A DNA stretch of 64,000 nucleotides from Bemisia tabaci (Eukaryota > Arthropoda > Insecta > Hemiptera > Aleyrodidae): positions 28,530,098 through 28,594,097 of the forward strand of contig NC_092796.1 in NCBI RefSeq assembly GCF_918797505.1, read 5' to 3'. Within the stretch, counting starts at the first letter, position 1, and each line of letters begins with the position of its first letter. The notes under the pieces are model-generated. The model ran no database searches. It was not told where the DNA came from and worked only from the letters and a program-made list of their open reading frames with translations. Shown here in pieces: positions 1-10,415 of this stretch. Both the position numbers and the translations under genes were made by a program.

Positions 1-27
1 TCTGGATCTAATGTTTTTTTTCCAGTG
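1..27. repeat. Family K MITE end, cut by window edge
   Basis: The first bases match the right end of the family K element seen complete at 1305-1560 and 62013-62242: a TCTGGATCTAATGT block, a T-run and CCAGTG. Only the terminus is inside the window. Confidence 0.6.
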
Positions 28-788
28 TATGGAGGGCTCAAGGCCCAAAAATGGAGACGCTTTGTTTTGGTTTGTTTAGATTGGGGGGGGGGGGGGGGGG
101 CATTGCCCACTTTCGACGGTTATCACCAACCGCACTTCCTGCCAATCCGACTATATTTATGATGCTATCTCTCGAAAATAGCACAAGATTAGCCGTGAAA
201 ATATGTGAATACGTTGTAAAAATACATTTGAGTGAATTTCTCGTTGCCGTAAGCAAGTAAAACTTCATTTCGAGTCCTTTTGTATGTGAACAGTTATTTG
301 CAGCGTTCGCCATTTTCGGGCTCTAGAAACCTATTAAACCTAAGATGAGTGAGCCAAATATAGGTGGTAACCGCAGTGACCATATAAGGGTACTCTAATC
401 TCACACATCGGGAGAATCATACGTTTCGTTTATGAGAGAGAATTATGCCAATATCAAAATATCATTCCACCTCTGAAAATAAGTTTATTTTATTACGCGA
501 GGGAGGAGCACAGAGTGGTGGTAAAATTCATTCGGAGCCGGCAACAAAGCGAGCGGCTCAAATTAATGCTCACACCACTGTTCACTTGGCCCTGCTTTGC
601 GCTATTAAAGCTTTATTGATTTTGCGTCAGTTCGGTTTGGTCGAACCGAAAACCCTGTTCGGTGAGAGCCCCTGTCGAGCACCGGGGGTTCTCGATTACG
701 GGGTCAGCGATACCCGCCAGCGTTCGGAAAACGTCGCGGGATTGGCTCTACAGATGTCAGATGGGGGTGAGATTTACCACATCTCCGC
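28..788. other. Intergenic, no gene seen
   Basis: An 18-base G run lies at 83-100. The rest is unique-looking sequence. The longest frame (445-927, plus) runs into a family A MITE and has no recognisable domain, so I do not call it a gene. Confidence 0.5.
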
Positions 789-893
789 CAGTGGCGTGGT
801 GTGCTTTGCGATGTATCGATTGATCTGCCATTCAAACCCACGGGAATGGATCGATAGACAGGGTATTCGCAGCGAACGCCTTAATAATCGATG
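789..893. mobile_element. Family A MITE, truncated
   Basis: Starts with the family A end CAGTGGCGTGG, continues through the conserved ATCGATTGATCTGCC block and the GTATTCGCAGCGAAC centre, and loses similarity after the AATAATCGAT block. The second half is missing. Confidence 0.7.
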
Positions 894-1304
894 GGTCAGT
901 TGCGCTGGTCACAGAACCGTGTTTTGATTCATGATTCTTGTAGATGAGTAGAAAATGATAAGATCTGTCCAAACCGCAACTTTCTACAGCCAATATCATA
1001 ACCGAGCTATCGCTCTTTGAAAAATTCGGTTTATGACGTTATCCACCGCGGTAGTGACACCCTTGATTCCTTCCGCAAAAATTTTAGTTCCTTATTGCAA
1101 AATGCAATCCGGCTGTTCGTTTTAGAAATCAAGGACACTCTCATGCTCAGTTAATTCGGTGGTTTCTGCTTACACCTGAAATGTAAACAATATCAGACAC
1201 CTGCAAATTCTCTATTGTTCGGTTTTACCGGGTTTTTTTCCAGCGTTGGTCTGCACATCAAAGCATACAGGTGCGCTCGCCAGTGGAATTACATGGATAC
1301 AGTG

Positions 1305-1310
1305 CACTGG

Positions 1311-1350
<40 letters not shown>

Positions 1351-1560
1351 ACATTGGAGTCATAGTCCAGACTCTTGAAAACATGGACAAGAAAAAATAC
1401 TCTTGATTCAATCAGATTTAAGCTAAAATCAAGAACCAAGCCTCTTAATTTGAGCGGATTTCCTTTTGATTTAAGCTTAAATCTGATTGAATCAAGAGTA
1501 TTTTTTCTTGTCAAAGTTTTCAAGAGTCTGGACTCTAGATCCAATGTGTTTTTTTTCTAG
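1305..1560. mobile_element. Family K MITE with long poly-A
   Basis: A palindromic element of about 256 bp. The left end is CACTGG plus a 39-base A run; the right end is a T-run and CTAG. The arms share AGTCCAGACTCTTG and its complement, and inner arms pair through AATCAGATTTAAGC. The same element occurs at 62013-62242, where the A run is only 7 bases, so the homopolymer has expanded here. No coding capacity. Confidence 0.8.
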
Positions 1561-1714
1561 TAAGGCGAGGCCTGAGGTCTATTATCGATATTTCCCCATT
1601 TGAAGCTACGGTAAAGAGTCGATTATTAAGGCTGCGAACACTCTGTTAACCGATCCTTACCCAGGGTTTAAATGGGAGATCGATGTATATACCGCAAAGC
1701 ACGTCACGCCACTG
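1561..1714. mobile_element. Family A MITE, reverse orientation, left end damaged
   Basis: Contains the family A blocks in reverse order: TATCGATATTTCCCCATTTG, AGAGTCGATTATTAAGG, the GCGAACACTCTGTT centre and CACGTCACGCCACTG end. It abuts the family K element directly, and its own first bases are altered at that junction. Confidence 0.75.
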
Positions 1715-1875
1715 AACTACATGGACGTAACGTAGGGCGGGGAGGCGAGGGCGAGAATAATTGCAAGTAGTCGGTCGGCGCTGGGCAGGACTAGGTCGAC
1801 GCGTCGCGACGCCGACGCCGGCGTCGGTACATAACGTCCGTCCGTCGTCACCTCGTGCGAGAAAGTCGCCTGCTC
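1715..1875. other. Short CpG-rich stretch
   Basis: GC-rich sequence with many CpG steps (GACGCGTCGCGACGCCGACG) just outside the left arm of the first giant palindrome. No reading frame of interest. Confidence 0.4.
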
Positions 1876-2015
1876 ATAGACCGAGAGCTCATGACGATTC
1901 GTTCAACCGGAATAATATAAATTTGCCACCCACCTCATTCGAAGCGGATTTTGGTGTGTAAAAAGAAATGGGCGGTCTGGCAGGTCAAACCGGTTGCATT
2001 AAGAAAGTTTTAGGC

Positions 2016-2300
2016 CCCTAAAAAGCCCAAAAATTGCTCGGATTTTGACCGGAAACATATACACTTGAAATTGGGCTCATTTAACGCGGAAAACCTTCCT
2101 GATTAAGGATCAGTCGGTCTGGCAGCCGAAATCGGTTGCTTAAGGGCCGCCAGACCGGTTCAAAGTTGGAAAAAAAGTGCTCAAATTTCAACCGGAAACA
2201 TATACATTTGATATTGGGCTCATTTAACGCGGAAAACCTTCCTGATTAAGGATCAGTCGGTCTGGCAGCCGAAATCGGTTGCTTAAGGGCCGCCAGACCG
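2016..2300. repeat. Two tandem 143-bp units in left arm
   Basis: The block from CCGGAAACATATACA to GCCGCCAGACCG occurs twice, period 143 bp (CCGG at 2049 and 2192). The right arm has it once. Each unit ends in a short inverted pair, GGTCTGGC against GCCAGACC, a motif also seen singly near 1973. Such subterminal motifs could be transposase-binding repeats; that is inference. Confidence 0.8.
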
Positions 2301-3095
2301 AACTTTCTCCGGAAATTCTTGATTAATTATATATATATAAGGTGGCCCAGACCTACTATTCCAGGCCTTTTTTCAAGGAAAACTGGTTTTGATGTTTTGA
2401 GAAGTGGTCAGTGGAATAGGGAATGGACCAAAAAGAATCCAAATTTCATATATTCAGGACCCCTCACGACCCTTTAGGGGGTATTTTTGGGGGGCCCCCC
2501 TTGTAACTAAAAATTGCGTTGAAAAACGTGGTCATTTAAGTTCAATGAGAATGGAGTCCACGCAAAAGTTCAATAAGTATGGAGTAAAAGAATATTCCGT
2601 CTCTCAATTTTCAATCAAATTAAAGACCCTCCAAAGAGAGGGGGGGGGGGGGGGGGCTGCGGCTGGTGTTACCGTGCTTGAGCTCCCCACGATGAACACC
2701 AGTTTTCTTTCAAATGAACTAACATCCCTGGAAAAGCTGCAATTCTGAGCTATTATAGGGTAACTTTTCATGAAAAACACGATATTTTAGGTTTAAAAGA
2801 CCTAAGAGGACTCCCCAAGGTCATGCGGGGAAAGGGCGCACTGCGCAAGCCCCGTTTGTCCTCTCCATGTCAAAAGCCTAACCTTAACTGTTCAAGAGAA
2901 ACACGCATGTTGAGGTTTAAGATTCCCAAAGGGCTTCCCACAGTAGGATGTGTCTTTTTCGCAAAAGTTTCAAATAGTCCCGCTCCACCGGGTTTTCCTG
3001 GTGATGCCTGGCATTAGGATCGCCTACTAAAAATTGGAACTTGATTGGACAATTTTTGGACCTACCGGTACACTTAAAACGCAATTTCTGCACTA

Positions 3096-4232
3096 AAAAC
3101 AGCATTAATCATTGTTAGTTTATCGGTCGTTGTAGACTTTCCAGCTTGTTCTGTTTATTTTTTCTATTTACGTGAATCCGCAGCAAAAGTCTCTAGCATA
3201 CGGGCTGGTATCATTGGTATTTACGTGTTAAATATGTCTCATAAGATGAGAGAGGAAGATCCTCTCAGGGGAGGATATTGTGTCAAATCTTTCCGTAAAC
3301 TCATCTTTTTTGATAAAAAGTATTATCTTAAAGAGATAAAGATTATGATAATATCATGCTCCTGCTCTGTTCTATGTTAGGTATGTAAAACAAGTTTCAC
3401 ACTAAGGACAACTCTTGTGGTATTAAGTGCGGCAATTGCATTTTAGGTGTGCCTCAGCCCACCGCGTGAGAGGGCAATTGCTATTCCGAGACCAAATCTG
3501 TTTCAATATTTTTAAGCTACGCAAAAATTAGTGACACGTGTAAGACCATGATGTTTCTTCAGACTTTCAATTCGCCAATAGGGAGGGCAAACTTCGAAAA
3601 AATGGATGTCTGCTGTTAAAATCCGGTTTTTGAGGTCATTTCATCCGCCGCCGTTCGAGAGGTAGGTAATCATTTAAGACCAGATACGAGTATCTTAAAA
3701 TATTTTACTCTGCACCGGAGTTAAATGATGAAAAATAATGGGTGTCGATAGTATCTACAGCTTCCACGTAAACACTTGTCCAATCGGCAAAGACCGTAAG
3801 AATGCGGGTTCCTCAAATTAAAGCGCGAGAACTTTCCCCCGTTTGCGGCATCATGTGACCTTGCTGTGAGGGACTCCAATTTTTTTACAGTCCTTCACAT
3901 TAAATAATACCGATCCAGGGGATGCTGCTTAAGAAATTCCATTATTCACCCTGCTGTCGTTAGATAAGAGCCATACCCTACTGCAGGGACGTCATCTCAG
4001 GCTGGTCATACAGACCAATAGGTCGACTTAATAGTATCATGAGAGGCACATAAACCCACGATTAAATACAACCCAAATTTGTTTTCGATTCTTCGCTTTA
4101 TATGTAAACTTAGGAAAATATAATAAGATACTTTGTAGTCGTTCCGATTAAGAAGAGGAGATTGGAGAAGAGAGAAAAAATCGCAAGAACTCCCCATTTT
4201 CGTCAATTTTCACCGCCATACCGGTACAGAAC
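3096..4232. other. Centre of giant palindrome 1, non-coding
   Basis: AT-rich sequence between the arms. No frame above about 60 residues has recognisable character, and there is no transposase or integrase motif. Confidence 0.5.
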
Positions 4233-4497
4233 CAGCTGAGAAAAAAAGTTCAGTCGTGTGAACGGTGTTCACACGACCGTGTTCACCGGCAGTATTTTTC
4301 GGTTCATGTAACCGCTCTCTTGGTTCTGCGAACCGCATCCTCAGTTCATGCAACCGAGTTTTTTCGTTAGTTCTGTTCGGTGTGGGTGCTCGGTTGCATG
4401 AACGGAGGATACGGTTCTCAGGACCGGGAGGGCTACAGCACCGAACAATACGGCCGATATTGAACACCGTACGTTTGGTTCATATGACCGACGTTTT
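4233..4497. mobile_element. Small palindromic element inside giant palindrome 1
   Basis: The outer ends pair approximately (CAGCTGAGAAAAA against its complement near 4490), and an inner hairpin pairs CAGTTCATGCAACCGAG at about 4341 with CTCGGTTGCATGAACGG at about 4390. It is rich in GGTTCATG and GAACCG motifs. Probably a MITE nested in the loop of the larger element; no second copy in the window. Confidence 0.55.
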
Positions 4498-5760
4498 TCA
4501 CTCAGCTAGTTTTGGTTTTTTGGTTTATTAATTTATTTATCTATTTTTTTTTTAAATCTTTGGACCTATGGATCCAAATTTGCATTTAAAGTGTATCGGT
4601 AGGTCCAAAAATTGTCCAATCAAGTTCCAATTTTTAGTAGGCGATCCTAATGCCAGGCATCACCAGGAAAACCCGGTGGAGCGGGACTATTTGAAACTTT
4701 TGCGAAAAAGACACATCCTACTGTGGGAAGCCCTTTGGGAATCTTAAACCTCAACATGCGTGTTTCTCTTGAACAGTTAAGGTTAGGCTTTTGACATGGA
4801 GAGGACAAACGGGGCTTGCGCAGTGCGCCCTTTCCCCGCATGACCTTGGGGAGTCCTCTTAGGTCTTTTAAACCTAAAATATCGTGTTTTTCATGAAAAG
4901 TTACCCTATAATAGCTCAGAATTGCAGCTTTTCCAGGGATGTTAGTTCATTTGAAAGAAAACTGGTGTTCATCGTGGGGAGCTCAAGCACGGTAACACCA
5001 GCCGCAGCCCCCCCCCCCCCCCTCTCTTTGGAGGGTCTTTAATTTGATTGAAAATTGAGAGACGGAATATTCTTTTACTCCATACTTATTGAACTTTTGC
5101 GTGGACTCCATTCTCATTGAACTTAAATGACCACGTTTTTCAACGCAATTTTTAGTTACAAGGGGGGCCCCCCAAAAATACCCCCTAAAGGGTCGTGAGG
5201 GGTCCTGAATATATGAAATTTGGATTCTTTTTGGTCCATTCCCTATTCCACTGACCACTTCTCAAAACATCAAAACCAGTTTTCCTTGAAAAAAGGCCTG
5301 GAATAGTAGGTCTGGGCCACCTTATATATATATATAATTAATCAAGAATTTCCGGAGAAAGTTCGGTCTGGCGGCCCTTAAGCAACCGATTTCGGCTGCC
5401 AGACCGACTGATCCTTAATCAGGAAGGTTTTCCGCGTTAAATGAGCCCAATTTCAAGTGTATATGTTTCCGGTCAAAATCCGAGCAATTTTTGGGCTTTT
5501 TAGGGGCCTAAAACTTTCTTAATGCAACCGGTTTGACCTGCCAGACCGCCCATTTCTTTTTACACACCAAAATCCGCTTCGAATGAGGTGGGTGGCAAAT
5601 TTATATTATTCCGGTTGAACGAATCGTCATGAGCTCTCGGTCTATCATGTCAAGGCGGCCGACTTACTTTCCGACGCTCTCCTTCGTATTTCGCACGTGC
5701 GCGCACTCCCACCAACCCCTCCCCCACCCCCGATCCCTAGCTATCAGCTCCCCGTCACTT

Positions 5761-6470
5761 GAGTGTGGAATCCATCGCGAGTATGGTACATATCTCCGCA
5801 AGTTTCGTAAACTAGGGCACTCATATTGTTACACTTGTAATACCACGAAAAAGTACGCTAAAATCCACCACTTTTCCTCTCGCCCTGGAAAATGTGCCTT
5901 CTGTTCCGTCATATATCGAAAAAAATGCCTCTATCATGAAAATATACATATAATGAATAGTGTGAGTGTGGAATCCATCGGTATGGTGCATATCTCCGCA
6001 AGTTTCGTAAACTAGGGCACTCATATTGTTTCACTTGTAATACCACGAAAAAGTACGCTAAAATCCATCAATTTTCCAGGGTTGCCACAAAATTTGGAAA
6101 AAGAAATTCCCTGACATTTCCCAGATTTCCCTGACACGTTTTGGTGAAATTCCCTGACAGTCAAAGATAGGGCAAATGGTTAAGAAGACACAATTGAAAA
6201 TAGTTTTCAGGCGAAACTTGTAGTTCGAAACCTTAAACCCATTTAAGAAAGCAAATAAAGGAGATTCGACGAATTTTCCCTGACATTTTCGTCATTATCC
6301 CTGACTTTCCCGGTTTTCCCTGACTTTTTAAAATTCCCTGACATTTCCCGGTATTCCCTTACTGTGGCAACCCTGATTTTCCTTTCACCCTGGAGAATGT
6401 GCCTTCTGTTCCGTCATAGGTCGAAAAAAATGCCCCTATAATGAAAATATACCTAAAATGAATATTGTGA
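5761..6470. repeat. 203-bp tandem duplication, second copy interrupted
   Basis: Unit 1 (5761-5963) and unit 2 (from 5964) both begin GAGTGTGGAATCCATCG and share CATATCTCCGCAAGTTTCG, the AAGTACGCTAAAATCCA block and the CTTCTGTTCCGTCATA block. Unit 2 is split by the insertion at 6077-6375. A 128-residue frame crossing unit 1 has no domain character. Confidence 0.85.
6077..6375. mobile_element. 299-bp MITE with CAGGGTTGCCACA ends
   Basis: Terminal inverted repeats CAGGGTTGCCACA and TGTGGCAACCCTG enclose reiterated TTCCCTGACATTT motifs. It is flanked by ATTTTC on both sides (6071-6076, 6376-6381). The uninterrupted sister unit of the tandem duplication serves as an empty site and agrees with a 6-bp duplication. 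The terminus resembles short hAT-type elements, although those usually duplicate 8 bp. Confidence 0.8.
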
Positions 6471-6840
6471 CAACGTCCCGCATATCACAATACATACACC
6501 TCTTATGTTTTTGAAGGGAGGGGCTAGGGGGAAAAGGGGAGAAACACTAAAGCCACCCCTGAAAAATCTCGAAACAGTCGTTAAAATCAAAACATTCTAA
6601 GGACACTGAATCCGATTCAACGCCAAAGGACCCCTCTTCTCCATACTTTTTAATTAATCATGATTTCTGACACGCAGCTCACCGTAATTGTCTTAACCTT
6701 TCGACTTGAGCCATCAAAGTCGTCGACCAAAACAATGCCGTATCTCTCTGGTTGTTGTCATGAGTTCTTACGACTTCGAGCCACCATCACCTCTTTCAGT
6801 TTCCTCAAACGCACTTGAGTTGGAAAACAAAAACACCTCT
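6471..6840. other. Intergenic, nothing recognised
   Basis: Unique AT-rich sequence with no repeat family or frame I could support. Confidence 0.4.
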
Positions 6841-7005
6841 CAGTGGCGTGGCGTGAATTGCGAAGTATCGATTGTTATGCCATTTAAACCTATGGTAAAG
6901 AATCGATTATCAAGGTGTTCGCTGCGAACACCCTGTCTATCGATCCTTTTCCATAGGTTTAAATGGCATAACAATCGATACTTCGCGAAGCACGCCTCGC
7001 TACTG
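6841..7005. mobile_element. Family A MITE, complete
   Basis: Runs from CAGTGGCGTGGCGTG to CACGCCTCGCTACTG, 165 bp, strongly palindromic (CATTTAAACCTATGG against CCATAGGTTTAAATG), with the centre GGTGTTCGCTGCGAACACC. The flanks ACACCTCT and ACAACTCT match at 7 of 8 bases, consistent with an aged 8-bp hAT TSD. Confidence 0.85.
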
Positions 7006-7288
7006 ACAACTCTATGATACACTAATGAATTATACGTGATTAGTTAAACGTCCGGAAAACCAGAGCGGGAGTCAGAGACGTGTGGAAAAGTCACCGAGTC
7101 AGCTTTGCTTTTGAGTGCGCGCATTGACTGGGAGGGGGAGGGGGGAGGTGCTCGGTGCCAAAGCCCGAGTGGAAAACAAGAGTTCATGCTAACAGGTGTC
7201 CTTTTAATAAGATTCATCGCTCGGCGTTCGCAATTCATTCCTTTGTGAGTGGAGTAAACATCGATGGTGTGCCACTCTGCACGTCTTC

Positions 7289-7480
7289 CCGTCCTAAGGA
7301 AAAACGGCGTATGAGCCTTCCGATGATGCCGAATTTCATTGAATAATGAAAACGAAATTCGTGGGAAACTTGTGAAAAATTGTCTTCCGATTTCTCAGAC
7401 ATTTACATTCGCAATCCGATCTCAAGTATCTGAAAATTTCAAAGGAAAATATGCATAACTTCCCTCAAAATACGATGGTA
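7289..7480. mobile_element. Family D MITE, left part
   Basis: Carries the CTAAGGAAAAACGGCGTATG block and the weakly conserved AT-rich interior of family D. The right terminal repeat is absent. Confidence 0.55.
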
Positions 7481-7805
7481 TTAGAATAGTGCTGGGTCCA
7501 CCTTACTTTACAGGGCCGGATTAAGGAGATGGCCACGTGGGCCGCGGCCCATGGCGGCAAATTTAGGGGCGGCAATTTTTTTAATTGTAGGTATCGAAAA
7601 AAGAGGAGAAAAAAATCGGATTCAGAAAATAAATTACAAAACGAGAAATGGCGACAAAATCTCTCATTTTCCTGAGGGTTAAAAAGTATGTAATTTCTAA
7701 TTTTGTCGTTTTTCGGTGATACAAGAGACAACACCTTTAATATGGTCAGAGTTAAAAGATAGAAATCAAACACGCCAATTTGACCTGGAACGGAGCGGCC
7801 GCGGC

Positions 7806-8042
7806 GGTCGGCATGAAACGCATAGCGCCTACAAGACTTCATGAATACTTCACGCATTGCGTCAAACACAGTGCGGTCAGCAGCGATCGGCGTGAAGCGC
7901 ATATCGCCTACAAGACTGCATGAATACTTCACGCATTGCGTCAAACACAGTTCGTCCAGATCCAGAAGCGGTCGGTGTGAAACGCACAGCGCCTATTTGA
8001 CTGTATGCGTACTTCACGCATTGCGTCAAACACAGTGTGGTC
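7806..8042. repeat. Three-unit 79-85 bp minisatellite in hAT J1
   Basis: The blocks CGCCTACAAGACT, ATACTTCACGCATTGCG and TCAAACACAGT recur with starts near 7826, 7905 and 7990. Two related units occur in copy 2 at about 43230-43385. Confidence 0.85.
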
Positions 8043-8334
8043 AGTTTGTTCTTTCATAATTTTTTCGTTCATTATTATTTTACTCTATATAAAGCTGCTG
8101 TTCCCACTCACTATGCCCCCCCTAGATAAAAATTGGCCGAAGCGATTTCCTTTAAAATTGGTACACGCTCAGCTATTGTAATGAGGAGTTGATTAAAATT
8201 ATTCCCACTCAAATCCGCTGCTTAGGACGCCCGCAAGAGCGAAAAGTTGTTTCTCCATATAGTATTACATTGGAGATACGCGGTTGTTTACGCGCATCGC
8301 GCCGAACAGGTTCAATCCTGTTGCGTGACGTCAC

Positions 8335-9170
8335 TGCCTTATAGACGAAATATAAGGTTTTAGGCGGTATTTTTCAACGGATTTTTGTGGAAATTGGTAA
8401 GCGGGGGTATTTTTCAACGGGGATCTCGAATTTTTGGTCGGATTTTCAAAATCTCAAAATCCAAGATGGCGGCCGTGGCCTAAAATGCTAAGTCGGCTCC
8501 TGTTCGATCGATTTTCGTGAAACTCGGTATCCGGGGGTACTTTTCGACGGGAAACTCGAATTTTTGGTTAGATTTTCAAAATTTCAAAATCCAAGATGGC
8601 GGCCGTGGCCTAAAATGCTAAGTCGGCTCCTGTTCGATCGATTTTCGTGAAACTCGGTATCCGGGGGTACTTTTCGACGGGAAACTCGAATTTTTGGTCA
8701 GATTTTCAAAATCTCAAAATCCAAGATGGCGGACGTGGCCTAAAATGCTAAGTCGGCTCCTGTTCGATCGATTTTCGTGAAACTCGGTATCGGGGGTACT
8801 TTTCGACGGGAACTCGAATTTTTGGTCGGATTTTCAAATCTCAAAATCCAAGATGGCGGACGTGGCCTAAAATGCTAAGTCGGCTCCTGTTCGATCGATT
8901 TTCGTGAAACTCGGTATTAGGAGGTGTATTTCGACGGGAAATTAGAATTTTAGGTCCGATTTTCAAAATTCAAAATCAAAAATGGCGAACGTGGTCTAAA
9001 TTGTTATCTCGGCTTCCGATCCATCGATTTTTGTGAAATTCGGTATTAGGAGGTGTATTTCGACGGAAAAGTCGCATTTTTGGTCAGATTTTCAACATTT
9101 CCAAATCCAAGATGGCGGCCCCGCACGAAAACGCGGTCCGGACTCCTAGAACATCAATTTCTGTAAAACT
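8335..9170. repeat. 130-bp satellite array, about six units
   Basis: CCAAGATGGCGG or its variant occurs at about 8461, 8591, 8721, 8848, 8977 and 9107, spacing 127-130 bp. Each unit also has TCGATTTTCGTGAAACTCGG and TACTTTTCGACGGG. Middle units are nearly identical and outer units diverge, the usual pattern of unequal exchange. The array sits wholly inside the hAT element. Confidence 0.9.
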
Positions 9171-9714
9171 TGGTGAAAAAGAAGATTAAGACATAGATGT
9201 TGTCTCCTCATCAATGTTAAAAACTGTGCGGGGCAGGTGGCGGCTCGCGGAGCGAGTCGCAAGTTCGTCGCGAAGCGTAGAACTGGGGTCCAGGGGCACT
9301 CCCCGGCTAGACGTGTCAGCTCGCAAAGCGAGCTAATCACGACTAGTTTCTTATAAATGTGGGGCCTTGTTCACACAGAGATAAGTTCATGGAACTTAAC
9401 TTTCGCGCAAAGTTCCGTGAACTTTTGCTGGTAATGTTGACAGGGCTTCGCAAAAATGTGTTCAACACGAATAAACGCGCCTTATGCACCCCTCCCCGTT
9501 GCACGTTCACTTGATGGTTCTTATTGATGTTTCAAAACGAATGAGAAGGGGGCGGCAAAATACAGGCGGCCCACGGGCGGCAAGTAGGTGAATCCGGCCC
9601 TGCTACTTTAAGGGGAAAGGAAGGCCAAAAATTTCAAACATTTTCAATTAGAGTCAATTTTTTTAAAACTTTTTGGTCTTGCTTCCCCGCAAAATAGTGG
9701 GGATCCAGCACTGT

Positions 9715-10401
9715 TTTACCACCTTGTTCCGTACAGTTTGGGTCACATTATTTTTTTAGTGTTTTTTCCTTGCTTCCCTCAAAAATAAATGTACACATTC
9801 TTGCAGCCTTGTGAATCTTATCATTTAATAATTTAATTTATTAAAAAATTGACTGAACCCCTTTGCGAGATACTTAAATAATTTCAATATACGGAAGTAC
9901 CTTCCGCTCGTATTAGATTCTGCGCTAATCTTTAAAAAATAAGGAAACTTTTGCAGGAGGTGCTCTAATGAAGGACTTAACCCCTATTGATTTTGAAAGT
10001 GCCAATTAATCATAATTGTTATTTTCTTATGAAGCATTTTATTCCGATTAGAATACATAAAGCCGGTAAATTTATGCCTCTAATTATGATATAATGCGTA
10101 TCATTTGTGCGGTGAATTTCATTCATACCTCAAATCATCTAAGCTAATGCAGGCTATACGCTTCATAAAACGTCATATTTACGATGTAAACATGTGTAAT
10201 TACCAACTGGATGATGTTTACTTTTTTAATAGACCATTTTTTTTATTGAATTTGACTCGGCGGAAACTGTTGTAGCTCATTAAATAGGTAATTAAAGAGC
10301 ACAAGATTTAATTTTAGGTCGTTCGTTAGAGGAAACCGAACGGAGAAAAATCGATTAGACATTTAACATGAACTCCAGTTTTACGAGACATTTTCGCATA
10401 G
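9715..10401. other. Unique AT-rich sequence
   Basis: No reading frame, repeat family or structured RNA recognised. It contains runs of A and T and the site where the LINE fragment inserted. Confidence 0.4.
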
Positions 10402-10415
10402 TATTGTTTGTATGT

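Larger units (their letters stand above)
1876..5645. mobile_element. Giant inverted-repeat (fold-back type) element 1
   Basis: Left arm 1876-3095 and right arm 4572-5645 are reverse complements, nearly base for base, around a 1.48 kb centre. The ends read ATAGACCGAGAGCTCATGAC and its complement; AT lies at both extreme ends and may be part of the terminus or a 2-bp duplication, which the sequence cannot separate. The arms differ chiefly by one extra 143-bp unit in the left arm, small differences at the inner edge and the length of a G/C run. The same meaningless 64-residue frame occurs in both arms (2823-3017 plus, 4647-4841 minus), which shows arm identity rather than a gene. No transposase frame is present, so it is non-autonomous. 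Confidence 0.85.
7511..9602. mobile_element. hAT-type non-autonomous element, family J copy 1
   Basis: The ends are CAGGGCCGGATTAA and AATCCGGCCCTG. Flanks TTACTTTA (7503-7510) and CTACTTTA (9603-9610) match at 7 of 8 bases, the duplication length of hAT transposition. It is 2.09 kb with no transposase frame. The interior holds an 80-85 bp minisatellite and a 130-bp satellite array. Subterminal GGCCGCGGCCCATGGCGGC near the left and GGCGGCCCACGGGCGGC near the right also pair. Copy 2 is at 42907-43706; it has the minisatellite but lacks the satellite array. Confidence 0.9.
7488..9714. mobile_element. Family W MITE split by a hAT element
   Basis: AGTGCTGGGTCC at 7488 and GGATCCAGCACT ending near 9713 form an inverted pair. 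Removing the hAT insertion (7511-9602 plus one TSD) leaves a palindromic sequence of about 130 bp. This nested reading is inference; there is no second intact copy here. Confidence 0.5.

Noticed and set aside
445..927. 160-residue plus-strand frame
   Set aside because: The second half is a family A MITE and the first half has no domain.
2823..3017. Identical 64-residue frame in opposite orientation at 4647-4841
   Set aside because: It is present twice only because the palindrome arms are identical; no protein features.
8335..9170. CRISPR-like regularly spaced repeats
   Set aside because: Units are contiguous 130-bp tandem repeats without unique spacers, inside a eukaryotic hAT element.
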